Source: Carallia brachiata (lineage: Eukaryota > Streptophyta > Magnoliopsida > Malpighiales > Rhizophoraceae). Taken from it: a stretch of DNA of 64,000 nucleotides. Positions 30,421 through 41,210 of this stretch are shown one piece after another (positions within the stretch are counted from its first letter, which is position 1; every line of letters starts with the position of its first letter). A model generated the notes under the pieces. It searched no databases and had not been told where the DNA came from. It saw only the letters and a list, made by a program, of their open reading frames with translations. Location: the NCBI GenBank assembly GCA_021464245.1, contig JADCRB010000016.1:3589250-3653249 (forward strand), read 5' to 3'. Position numbers and translations under genes: made by a program.

Positions 30421-30856
30421 AGCAGCTTTGCTTTCCATACCAGAGCAATGTTTAAGCACAAAAGAATACTCATTAAGAAATTCAACCCATTTAGCATGCT
30501 TAGCAAATTTCTTTTGAGAATTCAAATAACGTAAAGCTTGATGGTCAGAAAACAAAACAAACTCCTTAGGAACCAAATAGTACCTCCAATGACGCAAAGA
30601 CTGAACAACAGCATAAAACTCCTTATCATGTATAAAGTACCTTTGCTTCGCTTCATTGAGTTTTTCACTGAAAAAGCAATGGGGTGTCCTTCCTGACTCA
30701 GGAATCCCCTAACGAACCTCTGATAGAAGGAGGCTAAACTAGAAATCTACGAGCTTCAGTAAGAGACTTAGGCTCAGGCCACTCTTGAATGACTCAAACC
30801 TTTTCAGGATCCACAGCTATACCACAAGCAGAAACAATAAATCCTAAGAATAACAC
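30421..30856 (-). pseudogene. Chromovirus RNase H region
   Basis: Minus strand HDKEFYAVVQSLRHWRYYLV, FVLFSDHQALRYLNSQKKF, AKHAKWVEFLNEYSFVLKH, SKAADALSS. These match the RT-linked RNase H of Ty3/gypsy elements; SDHQAL and N-x-ADALS are the usual motifs. The 5' part (30,640-30,850) has frameshifts and a stop. Confidence 0.8.
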
Positions 30857-31447
30857 CTAAGATTGCAAGAATGTACACTTTTTAAGGTTAGTATACAACT
30901 TAGCTTCTCTAAGAGTAAGGAAAACTAACTGAAAGTGATCTAAGTGTTCTTTCTCGAACTTACTGTAGATAAGGATGTCATCAAAGTAGACCATTGGAAA
31001 CCGATTTATGAATGGCTTCAGAACATGAGTCATAACCCTCATAAATGTACTAGGAGCATTTGATAACCCAAAGGGCATGACTAGCCACTCATATAATCCA
31101 TCCTGCATCTTAAACGCAGTCTTCCACTCATTCCTAGGCCGAATGCATAGCTAATGATAACCACTACGAAGGTCTATTTTAGAATACCAACTAGAACCAG
31201 CTAGCATATCCAACATATCCTCTAGCCTCAAAATTGGAAATCGGTACTTGATGGTGATCCTGTTGATAGCTCGACTATCAACACACATCCTCCATGACCC
31301 ATCTTTCTTGGGGGTCAACAAAGCAGGAACAACACAAGGACTAAGTCTATGTCGTACAAAGCCCTTAGACAACAATTCTTCTACTTGCCTATTTAACTCT
31401 TGATGTTCCTTTAGGTTCATCATCTAGTGTGGAAGATTAGGTAACTG
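30857..31447 (-). pseudogene. Chromovirus reverse transcriptase
   Basis: First part (31,423-31,151): [51 protein letters not shown], then stop. Second part (31,108-30,857): [30 protein letters not shown] with the YFDD active-site box, then KKCTFLQS and stop. The two catalytic aspartates of YFDD and the one in KIDL are kept, but stops split the domain. Confidence 0.88.
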
Positions 31448-32020
31448 TTAACCAGGAACTAAGTCACTGGCATGTTGTATGTCCCGCATGGGTGGGAGCT
31501 CCTCGGGAAGGTTATCACGCATAATATCCACAAATTCCTTGAGTAATTTATCAAAAGAAGAAGGAAGAATAGCTCGAGGTGTGCTCGAATGTGGAATAAC
31601 CTCTTTGGAAACAACAACTATCAAATAGTCATTACTCCCTAACTCCCTTTCAAAGGCCTTATGATCCAAAATGTGAAGGCCTTTATTAGCAGAAACATGG
31701 GGAAGAGATTTGGGTTTCGGCCTCGTGTCCTTAACAGAGGGCTTAGCTGGGTTCAGGATGATGTTCTTGCCTTCATACTTGAAGACATAAGTATTCTCCC
31801 GACCATGATTGGTAACATTAAGGTCATAGAGCCAAGGACGACCTAGGAGATTATGAGCCACATCCATGGGTAGAACATCACAATAAACCTTATCCTTATA
31901 GTCGTCTAGTTGAATGGGCACTAAGCACCGCTCTGTGACCGGTAAGGTGGTTTTATTCAACAAAGCTACTCGAATGGTTGCGGATGTGGTTCTGCTTTAA
32001 GGTTCAATCGTGAAAGAGCA
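31448..32020 (-). pseudogene. Chromovirus protease to RT linker
   Basis: A 171-codon frame (31,963-31,448): VYCDVLPMDVAHNLLGRPWL, the conserved segment after gypsy protease (LLGRPW), then a linker KPSVKDTRPKPKSLP and EFVDIMRDNLPEELPPMRDI leading into the RT domain. A frameshift near 31,965 separates it from the protease. Confidence 0.8.
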
Positions 32021-33536
32021 GATTTTGCAACAACATTCATGGTACTCCCTCCATCGATAATCAGCTTACAATTGCGATCTCCAGATCGAATGTAGGTGTG
32101 GAATATGCTTGTACGTTTCCACGTATCATTGTCCACAACAGTAGACAAAACACACCTAACAACAGCACAATGCTGGTCATCATCCTCGAAGTCTTCGGTG
32201 AATTCATCATCCTCACCGGAGTACTCCAAGGGATCAACAACTTGATCTTCGCTCTCTAAGAGATCGTCAGACTCTTTCTCCACAGTGAGAGCACGATCGG
32301 AACAACGAGAGGCAATGTGACCCTTTTTATAGCAACGAAAACACTCAACGAGAGTGTTACTTGCACGAGATTCGGGAGCAGAGCGTACCGGATGAGAAGT
32401 GGAAGGAGTGGAGTGCAAAGAAGTGGAAGGATTGACAGGTTTGTCTTGAGAAATGGAACCAGAAGAAAAGGAGGTTTTGGTTGCATGCACTCCAACAGAG
32501 GGGGACAAGCGCGTGAATGAAGAGGTCTTGAGTACTTCTCAACCTTTAAGGCCTTGTGATAAGCTTCTTCTAGAGAATCAAGACCAAGTAAGAGAATCTC
32601 TTTTTGGATTTCAGGCTTGAGACCGTTGACAAAATGGTTTAGAGTGAGGTAAGGATCTTCATACAATTCACATCTAAGGAGAAGCTCTTCGAATCTAGAC
32701 ATGTAAGCAGTAATGTTAGAAGTCATTTGCCTAAGATTTAGAAGCTGAGAATAGAGTTAACTGCTATGATAGGAGGGAATATATTTAGCTTTTAGCTTCA
32801 TTTTCATGACTTCCCATAGGATGAAAGGAGGCTCACCTAAACGTTCAGCTCTACGAAGTTCATTCCGCCAGAATTTTTAGCTGACCTTACCAATTTCATC
32901 TTTGGAAATTGAACACGCTTAAGATCATTCTTGTCATACCATGCAAAATAATCCTCTAAACTATCAAGCCAGTCGAGAAACACTTCAGCATTCAATTCAC
33001 CATTATCTAACTTGATCTTCCTAGTGATGTCATTGTGATCTGGACATGCATGCATGTGTTGTAGTCTATGATACCTGTCATGAACTCGAGTATACACATC
33101 ATCACGCACATCATCATGCAATTCATGAATAGGATGCCTACGTGTACCCCTAGGGACATGACATGTCGGAAATGGATCATGATAAAAATCCTCTTCATCA
33201 ATATGTCCATGTAGATTTCCATCGAGGGGAAACCTAACAGTTGGTCTCGGGGTGACTAATTCCTAGGGTCCTGTAGGTGAGGCGTAGGAAAATGGTCATG
33301 ACAGAACCCTCAACATAGGTTGCCCCAATTGGCTGTCCAACAGATTCGTCCACTAGTTGTTTGTCCAAACGTTTTAAAATTGCATTCAGTTGGGTGGACA
33401 AATTAGCAAAGTCATTTCTAAGGCTATTCATGTCGGACTGATAAGCAGATTGTGCGGTGTGAACTTCAGCTCGAAACTTATCTATTTTAGAAGTCGGTTT
33501 GGTAGCAGATTTGGCTGTTTCTCGGGTATTAACCAT
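32021..33536 (-). pseudogene. Chromovirus gag, CCHC knuckle and protease start
   Basis: Minus strand from the ATG at 33,536 (MVNTRETAKSATKPTSKIDK, a coiled coil with FANLSTQLNAILKRLDKQ). Next a gag domain in pieces (LNAEVFLDWLDSLEDYFAWY at about 32,960; MSRFEELLLRCELYED and LNHFVNGLKPEIQKEI at 32,700-32,600). Then a CCHC knuckle CFRCYKKGHIASRC (about 32,340) and the protease active site LIIDGGSTMNVVAKSALSRL (about 32,050), where DGGS replaces the usual DSGA/DTGA. At least three frameshifts or stops. Confidence 0.85.
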
Positions 33537-34565
33537 GTTTTATAAAAGAATTATGCTAAGATCAACACTAATTGCAAAAAGTAATATAAAAATTATAAAC
33601 TACTATGATGCACACAATCAAAATAAAATATGGTGAACGAGCGATAATGCTATGGGCAAACAAAAGTATTGGTGATAAAGGAAAACATGGTAAAATTATA
33701 GGTAGTGAAAAAGTTGACAGTATAAAATATGACAGTGATGTTAAAGGAACAGTAAATATGGGGTAATAAAATAGAAGGTAGAAATTTTCTTTTTTTTTTT
33801 TTTTGGACCAAACAAAAATTTACTAAAATATTAAACTGACTTAAAAAATTAATCAAAATTTCAATGAAGAAGAAAATTACCTCAAACTTAATCAAACTTC
33901 CTACTGTCATAGTGATGTGGGGTTGTTTTCCAGCAACGGTGGAACAACTTTGGCGGACGGTAGCAGACTCTGGCAATGTCATCGAGCTCCGGGGACAGTG
34001 AAGAATGGTTCTGGCGAGGGTAGAGAACCACGGGAAGGCCGAAGGGACGTCTGGGTAGCGCTGGCGAAGGGAGCAATGTGCTACCTAGGCGGAACAGAAG
34101 CGGCGCTATGAAACAGATGATTGGATGGCGTCATGGATGATCGATCAAGCCCTGACAGGGACGAAAAATGTTAGATCGGACGTCAGAGAACCTTTTCTGA
34201 TCAAGTTCGAGCGTCGGCGGCAACGAAAAAAGCAGTGATCGAGCGACACGCAAAAGGAAAGCAGTGAGTTTCGAACCCCGTTTGGGGAAATTCCGGTGAG
34301 GCGACGATGCGTGGGTGTCGGGGGTGGACAAATCTGGCGGTGGGGAACCTAGGGAGGTGAGTTTCAGATGTCGCCAGTGGACGGTGAAGGCGGCGATAGT
34401 TCGGCGAGCGGAGTCGATGTCGACGTCGGCGGGGGCTAACAAAAGCTGAGTTTTTGGGATTTGTGTGATTTTTTAATGGTTTTCTGTGATTTTCAAGGTT
34501 AAGAACGATGGAAAACAAGTTTAGGAACATATTTGGTGCGTGATTTAGGATCAGCAACTGCATCA
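33537..34565 (-). other. 5' region of the chromovirus: AT-rich stretch and GC-rich unplaced segment
   Basis: Upstream of gag, 33,540-33,890 is AT-rich with no frame. From 33,900 to 34,460 the DNA is clearly GC-richer than anything else here (GCCGCCTTCACCGTCCACTG, CCGGAGCTCGATGACATTGC on the minus strand). I find no copy of the 374-bp 3' LTR here, only its first bases at the outer end (34,565-34,552). A donor-like TTTGAGGTAATTTTC occurs at about 33,883, so a captured host 5' exon plus intron is possible. No protein is recognised. Confidence 0.5.
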
Positions 34566-34570
34566 GATCC

Positions 34571-35215
34571 TCCAATTAATGCTCTTGTGTAATTTTGTTA
34601 AGGGATGCGTGATGAATTTCCACAGTGTGATCTTGAACTGTTGGAAATAAATTTCACTAAGGGCCAAGGCTTGATCTCGGATGGATGCTGGAACTCCAGT
34701 GAGGGCCGTGTCGGATTGATCTCAGATGGACTGGTTTGACTCCACTAAGGGTTGGGGCTTGATCTCACTCGAACTGGTTTAGCTCCCCTGAGGGCTATAG
34801 GGGTTTAATCTTAGATGGACTGGCTCTACTAAGGGCCGTAGGAGGTTTAATCCCAAACAAATGTTTAATATATTAATATTTTGAATTTTTACTATCGCAT
34901 ATCACAATTTGAGGTGATTAGAGAGTATATACCTAAAATATGTTTAGAAATAAGTATATTAAATATTTTGGACCTTTACTATGAAAGATCGCGCTTAAAG
35001 GCATCCAAAGAGTATGCGCACAAAACATGAAAACTTATAGGTGAGGAAGTTTTGTTAAAGGATTTCACAAATGCTTCTTTGACATGTCGCAAATGGTATG
35101 TTTGCAAAGGATATTTATAGGCCTTTTTGTAAAGCAAGCAAACAATGGCCAATGGCCTTTAGTCAATTCTGGTTACTGCCAACCTTTCTGACTTTTTTTT
35201 TTTTTATAGAGTTAG
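34571..35215 (-). repeat. LTR 10, 5' piece, start truncated
   Basis: Minus strand: continues LTR 10 with sub-repeats, TATTAAATATTTTGG-type motifs, TATA-like CCTATAAATATCC (about 35,113) and GGCCATTGGCC. It breaks at about 35,215 in CTAACTCTATAAAA, before the TGTAAAC start, and joins plus-strand CCCAAATCC repeats. With the 3' piece it makes one LTR. Confidence 0.82.
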
Positions 35216-35990
35216 GAACTGAAAAAAAAGCTCAAACTCATCACGCCTAGATTCCAATTCCAGCTAAAAACTCAAACTCGAAGCCCAAATAAAAAATTGG
35301 GTCCAAACTCGGGTTCAAAAGCCCCAAACCCGGATCCAAATTCCAGCTCAAAATTTAAATTTGAGCTCAAAGTCAGGCTCAAAGTCCCAACTCAATTTCT
35401 GGCCTAAAATCCAAATCCACATTCGGGGGCAGACTCCAAACCTAGACCCAAATCTAAAACCCAAATCGAAGCCTAAATTCAAATTCCGGCCAAAGTTCAA
35501 AACCAAAGTCGGGGGCAAATCCTGAACCCCGACTTAGCTCAACAGCTCATCAACAAATCCAGACTCCTGCCTCGCATGAGTATAAAAGGCGATGACCAAA
35601 TCTAGACTCTCACCTCAAACGAGTATAAAAGGCGAACAACTCAGTAGCAAAAAATAAACTCCTGCCTAACATGAGTATAAAAGGTGAATAGTTCAACAGC
35701 AAATCCACACTCCTGCCTTGCATGGGTATAAAATACAAACAACTCATCAGCAAATCCAGACTCTTGCCTCGAACGAGTATAAAAGGCAACAATCTAACAA
35801 CAGACTCCTAGCTCGCACGAGTAGAAAAGACGAAAACCGACTCTCTTAGGCTGGACGAGTATAAAAGGTGAAACAGCAATAGCAATCTAGAACTCATAGC
35901 CCACATGATTATAAACTGTGAACGGCTCAAAAATAAAATTCAAGACCCAGTCCAAAACTCTTGGCCCACACGAATATAAACTGTGAACGA
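35216..35990 (+). repeat. CCCAAATCC block and minisatellite array 12
   Basis: Plus strand again. CCCAAATCC block at 35,235-35,540, then about nine minisatellite units (CGCATGAGTATAAAAGGCG) and two closing units with TATAAACTGTGAACGG. Confidence 0.85.
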
Positions 35991-36351
35991 CATCAAAAAA
36001 TCATGACCCAGTCCATGATAGTGTTGGCGTCATCAGCACAGGATGCAATTGACTTAAAGCTTCGCCTCAGGCCCCACAAGGTTGGCTGACAAGGATATGG
36101 TGCAACAACTTTTACGACACACATTATTGCCTTGACTTGTTCTATATGTGTCGACCACCACCTCGTTGTCTCTTATGGCAAGAAGAAACGTGAAGGAGGC
36201 CACCACCTAATCCAACACATTCTCTTTTTAACTTTTACATAAAAAAAAGTCAAAAGGAAAAAAAAAGCAACTTTTATTATGTATATATTTCTTGCATTAT
36301 CAAGTCACAGAACTTACTCTTCAGTTGTTCTTTCTCTCTAAAGAAAGAAGA
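35991..36351 (+). pseudogene. WOX remnant: only the EAR-like tail, second example
   Basis: CCCAGTCCATGATAGTGTTG joins the array to the end of the WOX frame. DAIDLKLRLRPH is open, LKLRL at 36,054-36,068. Same breakpoint as the 4.3-kb copy. Then the spacer with TTATTATGTATATATTTC. Confidence 0.65.
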
Positions 36352-36920
36352 TGGCTAGTCCCTGTGTTCTCCTTTTCAGGAAATCCTTTAATTAGAAAGC
36401 TGCAAACACAAAAGTTAGAAAGAGAAAGAATCATTCTCTTCAAGGGATCCTCAAATTTCGACCTTTGAGGCCATCATGGTCGATGAAGTTTCAACCACTT
36501 TGCTTGGTTCACAACTATCATAGCGAGCTAAAAAGTTGTGATCATCGTCATCTATTCTCAGATACGGCGATAGATGGGGAAGTTCCAACTACTCTCCTTA
36601 CATCGCGATGTATAATGAAATCATCACTACAGGCCACCTCTTTGTGTGCTGGCCTTAAAGTTCCGCGGTACTGAACCTTTTCTATGGGAAGGTTCAAGTA
36701 CTTTGCTGACTAGATCATCCTCACCTAAACCATGGGATTTCAAGTTCCATAAAATATCCTTTGTGAGTTATGGAAGCTCAACATCAGCCGGCCTAATCAG
36801 AGATAAAGACTTCAACAGCCAATGTTCATCAAGACATCTTAAGTTTCAAACTAGACTTCAAGACTTGGTTCAAATCGCGTCCCAAAGTTCTACCTCACCA
36901 AGCCTTGAAGTGGGGGCATT
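36352..36920 (+). pseudogene. MASP ORF region
   Basis: ATGGCTAGTCCCTGTGTTCT opens MASPCVLLFRKSFN then a TAG. Family tail to CCTTGAAGTGGGGGCATT, a perfect purine tract just before the LTR. Confidence 0.5.
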
Positions 36921-37648
36921 TGTAAACAAGTTTTTTTTTCTTTAACAAAAAAAAAAATCAAAGGTCGGCAAATTGACCTTTGAAATCTCAATGGCCGGTT
37001 TGCCAACCATTGAAAGTTCTAACATGTTTAAAAAAATAAAGATCTTTTAGTGGGCCATAAAAGCCCATCAGAGCCCCCCAACCAAAAAACACAAAAAGCC
37101 AAGACATCGAGATGGCGAGAGAAAGCTTGCAAAAACCAATTGCAAAACAATTCCACATGTTCTCCCTTATACGTTTTCGTATTTTGGGCGTATACTCTCT
37201 AAACGTCATTAAGTGCTATCTTCCATAGTAAAGTCCAAAATATTTAATATACTCATTTCTATACATATTTTTCGTTTATACTCTCCGATTGCCTCAGATT
37301 AGAATATGTGAGAGTAAAAATCTAAAATATTAAAATATTGAACATTTGTCTAGGATTAACCCTCCTACGGCCCTCAGTAGAGCCAGTCCACTAAAGAATA
37401 AACCCCTACGGCCTTCAGCAGAATTAAAGCAATCCTCGTGGGATCAAGCCCCGACCCTCTGTAGAGTTAAACCAGTCCATTTGAGATCAAACTGATACAG
37501 CTCTCAACGAAGTTCCAACATCCACCTGAGATCAAGCCTTGACCCTCAGTGGAATCTACTTTCTTAGTTCAAGAATCAGGTTATGGAATTTCAAACTCTT
37601 TCGGTCAAGATCAAGCCTTTGTGGCCATTGACAAACTGTTCAGGCTCG
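36921..37648 (+). repeat. LTR 11 (subtype with GGTCGGCAAA)
   Basis: TGTAAACAAG start, AAAGGTCGGCAAATTGACC with its inverted partner nearby, TATA-like region GGGCCATAAAAGCCC, then the common middle and sub-repeats. Ends early at GACAAACTGTTCAGGCTCG and passes into 80 bp of minisatellite. Confidence 0.8.
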
Positions 37649-38323
37649 AAATAGGTGAACAGCTCAACACAAAAAGGCTAACAGCTCAGAACAATAGATT
37701 CCTGCCTCGCATGAGTATAAAAGGCGGGGTATTCCAGATATAAAGCTCAAAATATTCAATATACTCAATTCCATACATATTTTGAGTATATACTCTCTGA
37801 TCGCCTTAGATTGGAATCTACAAGAGTAAAAATCCAAAATATTAAAATATTAAACATTTGTCTGGGATTAAGCCTCCTACGGCCCTCAGTAGAGTTATTC
37901 TACTTCAGAACAAGCCTCTATGTCACTCAACAGAGTTAAACAGTCCGAGTGGGATCAAGCCTTGGCCATGAGTGGAGTCCAACCAGTCCACTTGAGATCC
38001 AAGCCCATACGGCCCTCATTGGAACCAAGTGATTCCGAACGAGATCAAGCCCATACGGTCGTCACTGAAGTTCCAGCATCTACCTAAGATCGAGCCTCGA
38101 CCCTCAGTGGAATTTATTTCCTACAGTTAAAGAGCACAGTGTGTAAATTCAATTTCTTTTAGTCAATATCAAGCCTACGCGACCCTTGACGACATCAAAA
38201 AGGAGCATTAATCGGATGATCAAATAGAGATTGACCCCACACAAATTTGAAAATTTTCATCTATAATTTATATATATTTTTTCGAGTCTAGCTGTTTGTA
38301 TGCTCGAAACATACGGTCCCCTA
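37649..38323 (+). repeat. Minisatellite scrap and LTR 12, 5'-truncated
   Basis: Two minisatellite units (to 37,728) join LTR interior at GGGGTATTCCAGATATAAAG. LTR 12 then runs to its 3' end, CATACGGTCCCCTAC, and meets an inverted LTR at 38,323. Confidence 0.78.
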
Positions 38324-38920
38324 CTGAGGACCGGCTTGATCTCAGGTAGATGCTGGAACTCCGGCAAGGGCTGTATGGGCTTGATCTCGTTTGGAATGGC
38401 TTGGTTCCGATGAGGGCCATTTGGGCTTGGATGTCTTGTGGACTAGTTGGACTCCACTGAGGGCTGGGGATTCATCCCACTCGGACTCTTTAACCCTGCT
38501 GAGGGCCGCAGAGGCTTGTTTGTAGGTGGACTAACTCTTTTGAGGGCCGCAGGAGCCTTAATCTCAGACAAATGTTTAATATTTTAATATTTTGCATTTT
38601 TACTCTCGTAGATCCCAATTTGAGGCAACTGGAGAGTATATACCCAAAATAAGTATGAAATAGAGTATATTAAATATTTTAGGGTTTACATCTGAAATAT
38701 CTCCCTTAACAGAGTTTGGGGAGTATATACCCAAAATACGAAAACGTAAGGGAAAAGTTTTAAACAAAACTTTGGCCCCTTGAATTTAAATTCTGTTGTG
38801 CCCCACGTGTTTCTGTGGTGTGATTGGCTGTTGGAGATTTTGCACCTATTTATAGGCTAGGAGGAGACACTATGTTATACTATGCTACCAACTTTTTGCG
38901 GACCTTTTTTTTCCTCTTTT
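38324..38920 (-). repeat. LTR 13, truncated at both ends
   Basis: Minus-strand LTR interior with sub-repeats, AAATATTTAATATACTC, TATA box CCTATAAATAGG (about 38,849) and the GTAGCATAGTATAACATAG stretch. Its 3' end is missing at the join with LTR 12 and its start is missing at the join with plus-strand spacer at about 38,920. Confidence 0.78.
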
Positions 38921-39587
38921 TTTGTTGTGTATATATTTATTGTATCCTCAAGTCATAGAACTCACCCCTCTTTTCTTTTTTATCTCTAAAGAATGAATAT
39001 GGCTAGTCCCTCTGTTCTCCTTTTAGGAAATTCTTTAATCAAGAAGCTGCAGACACAAGAGTCAAAAAGAGAAAGAGTCATTCACTTCAAAACTCTCGAA
39101 TCTCAGCCTCTAACGCCATCTCGGTCAACGAAGTTCCAACCACTCTCCTTAATTCACATCTATCACAATGAATTGAAAAGTTGTGACCATCCTCATTTGT
39201 TCTCAGATGCGACAACGGACGGGGATGTTCCAATAACTCTCCTTACGTCACGACATATAGGAGAGTCATCACTACAGCCCGCCTATCTGTGAGTTGACCT
39301 TGTTCTACCATCATGCTAGGCCTTCATCATGGGAAGGGTCAAGTTCTTTGCCTCCTGCATCACCCTCACCAGAACCACGGGACTTCAATTTCTATATTGG
39401 CTGGAGGGCTGACATCCTCAAGGTCGTATCGATTCCTATGAAAGCCCGACAGTAGTTGGGCTAGTTTAGTTAAAGAACTCAAGATTCAATGTTTATCAAG
39501 GCGTCTCAAGCTTCAAACTGAACTTCAAGACTCAGTTCCGATTACGTCCCAAGATCCTTCCTCGCCAAGCCTTGATGTGGGGATAGT
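38921..39587 (+). pseudogene. MASP ORF region
   Basis: TTTGTTGTGTATATATTTATT, then ATGGCTAGTCCCTCTG at 38,999. A missing base moves the frame, so the 99-codon open run (MASPSVLLLGNSLIKKLQTQ...) is not the family frame. Tail to CCTTGATGTGGGGATAG before TGTAAAC. Confidence 0.45.
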
Positions 39588-40410
39588 TGTAAACTAAAAA
39601 AAAGAATAGAAAGAGGAAGAGTTAAGAGCCGACATCTAGAAGGAGTAAAAAGAAAAAGAAATCAGAGTCAAGAGCCAACATCTAGAAGAGAGGAAAAAAC
39701 AAAAAATCAGTGAAAAGTTGGCGGCACAGTACAACACAGTGTCTCCTCCTAGCCTATAAATAGGCACAAAATCTCAACAGCCAATCACACCATAGGAACA
39801 TGGGGGCGCAGCAAAAATTACATTCAAGGGGCCAAAGTTTTGTCTAAAACTTTGCCCTTACATTTTGGTATTTTGGGCATACGCTCCCAAAACTCCATTA
39901 AGGGAGATATCCTAAATACAAAACCCAAAATATTTAATATACTCAATTCCATACATATTTTGGGTATATAGTCACCGGTCACCTCAGATTGGGATCTACG
40001 AGAGTAAAAATCTAAAATATTAAAATATTAAACATTTGTTAGGGATTAAGCCTCCTACAGCCCTCAGCAGAGTCAATCCACCTGAGAACAAGCCCCTAAA
40101 CAGAAGAATTAAACCAGTCTGGGTAGGATGAAGCCTTGGCCCTCAGTGGAGTCAAACTAGTCCATCTGAGATGAAGCTCATACGGCCCTCACCGGAGTTC
40201 CAGCAGTCCCCTAAGATCAAGCCTCGGCCCTTAGTGGAATTTATTTCTATCAGTTCAACAGCAAGCTATGAAAATTCAACCTCTTTCGGTCAAGATTAAG
40301 CTTTGGCCCTTGATGAAATCACATAGGAGCATTAATCGGAGGATCACATAGAGTTCGACCCCACAAAAATTTTAAATTTTCACTTGTAATTTGTATATAT
40401 ATTTTTCGAG
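39588..40410 (+). repeat. LTR 14, 3' end missing
   Basis: TGTAAACTAA start, GTTAAGAGCCGACATCTAGA repeats, TATA box GCCTATAAATAGG (about 39,753), common middle, sub-repeats; ends at TATATTTTTCGAGTC and switches to minus-strand minisatellite. Confidence 0.82.
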
Positions 40411-40845
40411 TCACCTTTTATACTCTTGCGGGCTAGGAATCTGAGTTGTAGTTGAGTTATCGCCTTTTATACTCATGCAAGGTAGGAGTGTTGAATTATG
40501 CCGTTGAGTTGTTCCTCTTTTATACTCGTGCAGGCAAGGAGTCTAGTTTGTTGTTGTAGATGTTGCCTCTTTATAATCGTGCGAGGCAGGAGTTTGATTC
40601 AGTTGTTCACCTTTTATACTCGTGCGACGCAGGAGTGTTGAATTTGCTGAGCTGTTGTCTTTTATTCTCATCAAAGTAGGAGTGTGTTGTTGGATTGTCG
40701 CCTTTTATACTCGTGTGAGGCAAGAGTGTGTTGTTGGATTGTCGCTTTTATACTCGTGCGAGGCAGGAGTCTGTTGTTGATCTGTCGCCTTTTATACTCA
40801 TGTGAGGTAGGAGTGTGAATTTGCTGATGAGCTATTAAGCTATTG
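40411..40845 (-). repeat. Minisatellite array 14
   Basis: Ten to eleven units on the minus strand with GCACGAGTATAAAAGGCG and CACTCCTGCGTCGCACG-type starts. Confidence 0.88.
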
Positions 40846-41210
40846 AGCTGAGTCAGGGTTCGAGATTTGCCCCCGAATCTGGATTTGAACTTTGGTCGGA
40901 ATTTGAATTTAGGCTTGGATTTGCACTTTAGATTGGGTCTGGGTTTGGGGTTTGCCCCCAAATGTGGATTTAGATTTTAGGCCAAAAATTGTGTTGGGGC
41001 TTTGACCATGAGTTTGAGCTCGAGTTTAGATTTTGAGCTAGAATTTGGATCCAGGTTTGGGGTCTGCCCCCGAATTTAGATTTGGACTTAGGCCGGAATT
41101 TGGGCTTGGGGGTTTTGAACCCGAGTTTGGACTCGATTTTGGATTTGAGCTTCGGGTTTGAGTCTTTAGCTGGAATTGGGATTTTGGGCACAGGGATTGT
41201 ACATGTGCCT
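40846..41210 (-). repeat. CCCAAATCC-type repeat block
   Basis: Minus-strand block with GGGGGCAGACCCCAAACCTGG and CCAAATCCACATTTGGGGG units. A 96-codon frame over it is low complexity and not called a gene. Confidence 0.85.

Larger units (their letters stand above)
28496..34565 (-). mobile_element. Ty3/gypsy chromovirus, decayed, inserted in LTR 10
   Basis: Flanked by a 5-bp target duplication GATCC (28,491-28,495 and 34,566-34,570). Termini are TG...CA: TGATGTAGGAT on the left and ATGCAGTT...-type sequence on the right (minus strand TGATGCAGTTGCTGATCC). It carries gag with a CCHC knuckle, protease, RT with YFDD, RNase H, integrase and a C-terminal chromodomain, all on the minus strand and in chromovirus order. 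Stops and frameshifts break every domain. The 3' LTR is present (28,496-28,869), but the expected matching 5' LTR is not recognisable at the right end. Clade not assigned; gag starting MVNTR and the chromodomain fit a plant chromovirus. Confidence 0.9.
23157..35215 (-). mobile_element. Non-autonomous gag-type element with WOX copy F; 5' LTR split by a chromovirus
   Basis: Minus strand: LTR 10 (35,215-34,571 and 28,495-28,391), primer-like site, gag, end of pol, A-rich tract, CCCAAATCC block, minisatellite, WOX copy F, MASP region, LTR 9. This is the only gag-type element here with every part of the plan, though all frames are decayed. LTR 9 and LTR 10 share the GGCCATTGGCC subtype, supporting that they are a pair. 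Confidence 0.8.

Noticed and set aside
28496..34565. Endogenous pararetrovirus or env-bearing virus
   Set aside because: Domain order is gag-protease-RT-RNase H-integrase-chromodomain with an LTR and target duplication. No movement protein, coat protein or envelope frame is seen.
34131..34575. Arg/Pro-rich frames of 103 and 124 codons on the minus strand
   Set aside because: They overlap each other in GC-rich sequence, look like chance openness and match no domain I know. The region is reported as unplaced instead.
40671..40961. Lys/Pro/Ser-rich frames over CCCAAATCC blocks as proteins
   Set aside because: They are low-complexity products of a DNA repeat, open on both strands in several copies. 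No evidence of coding.
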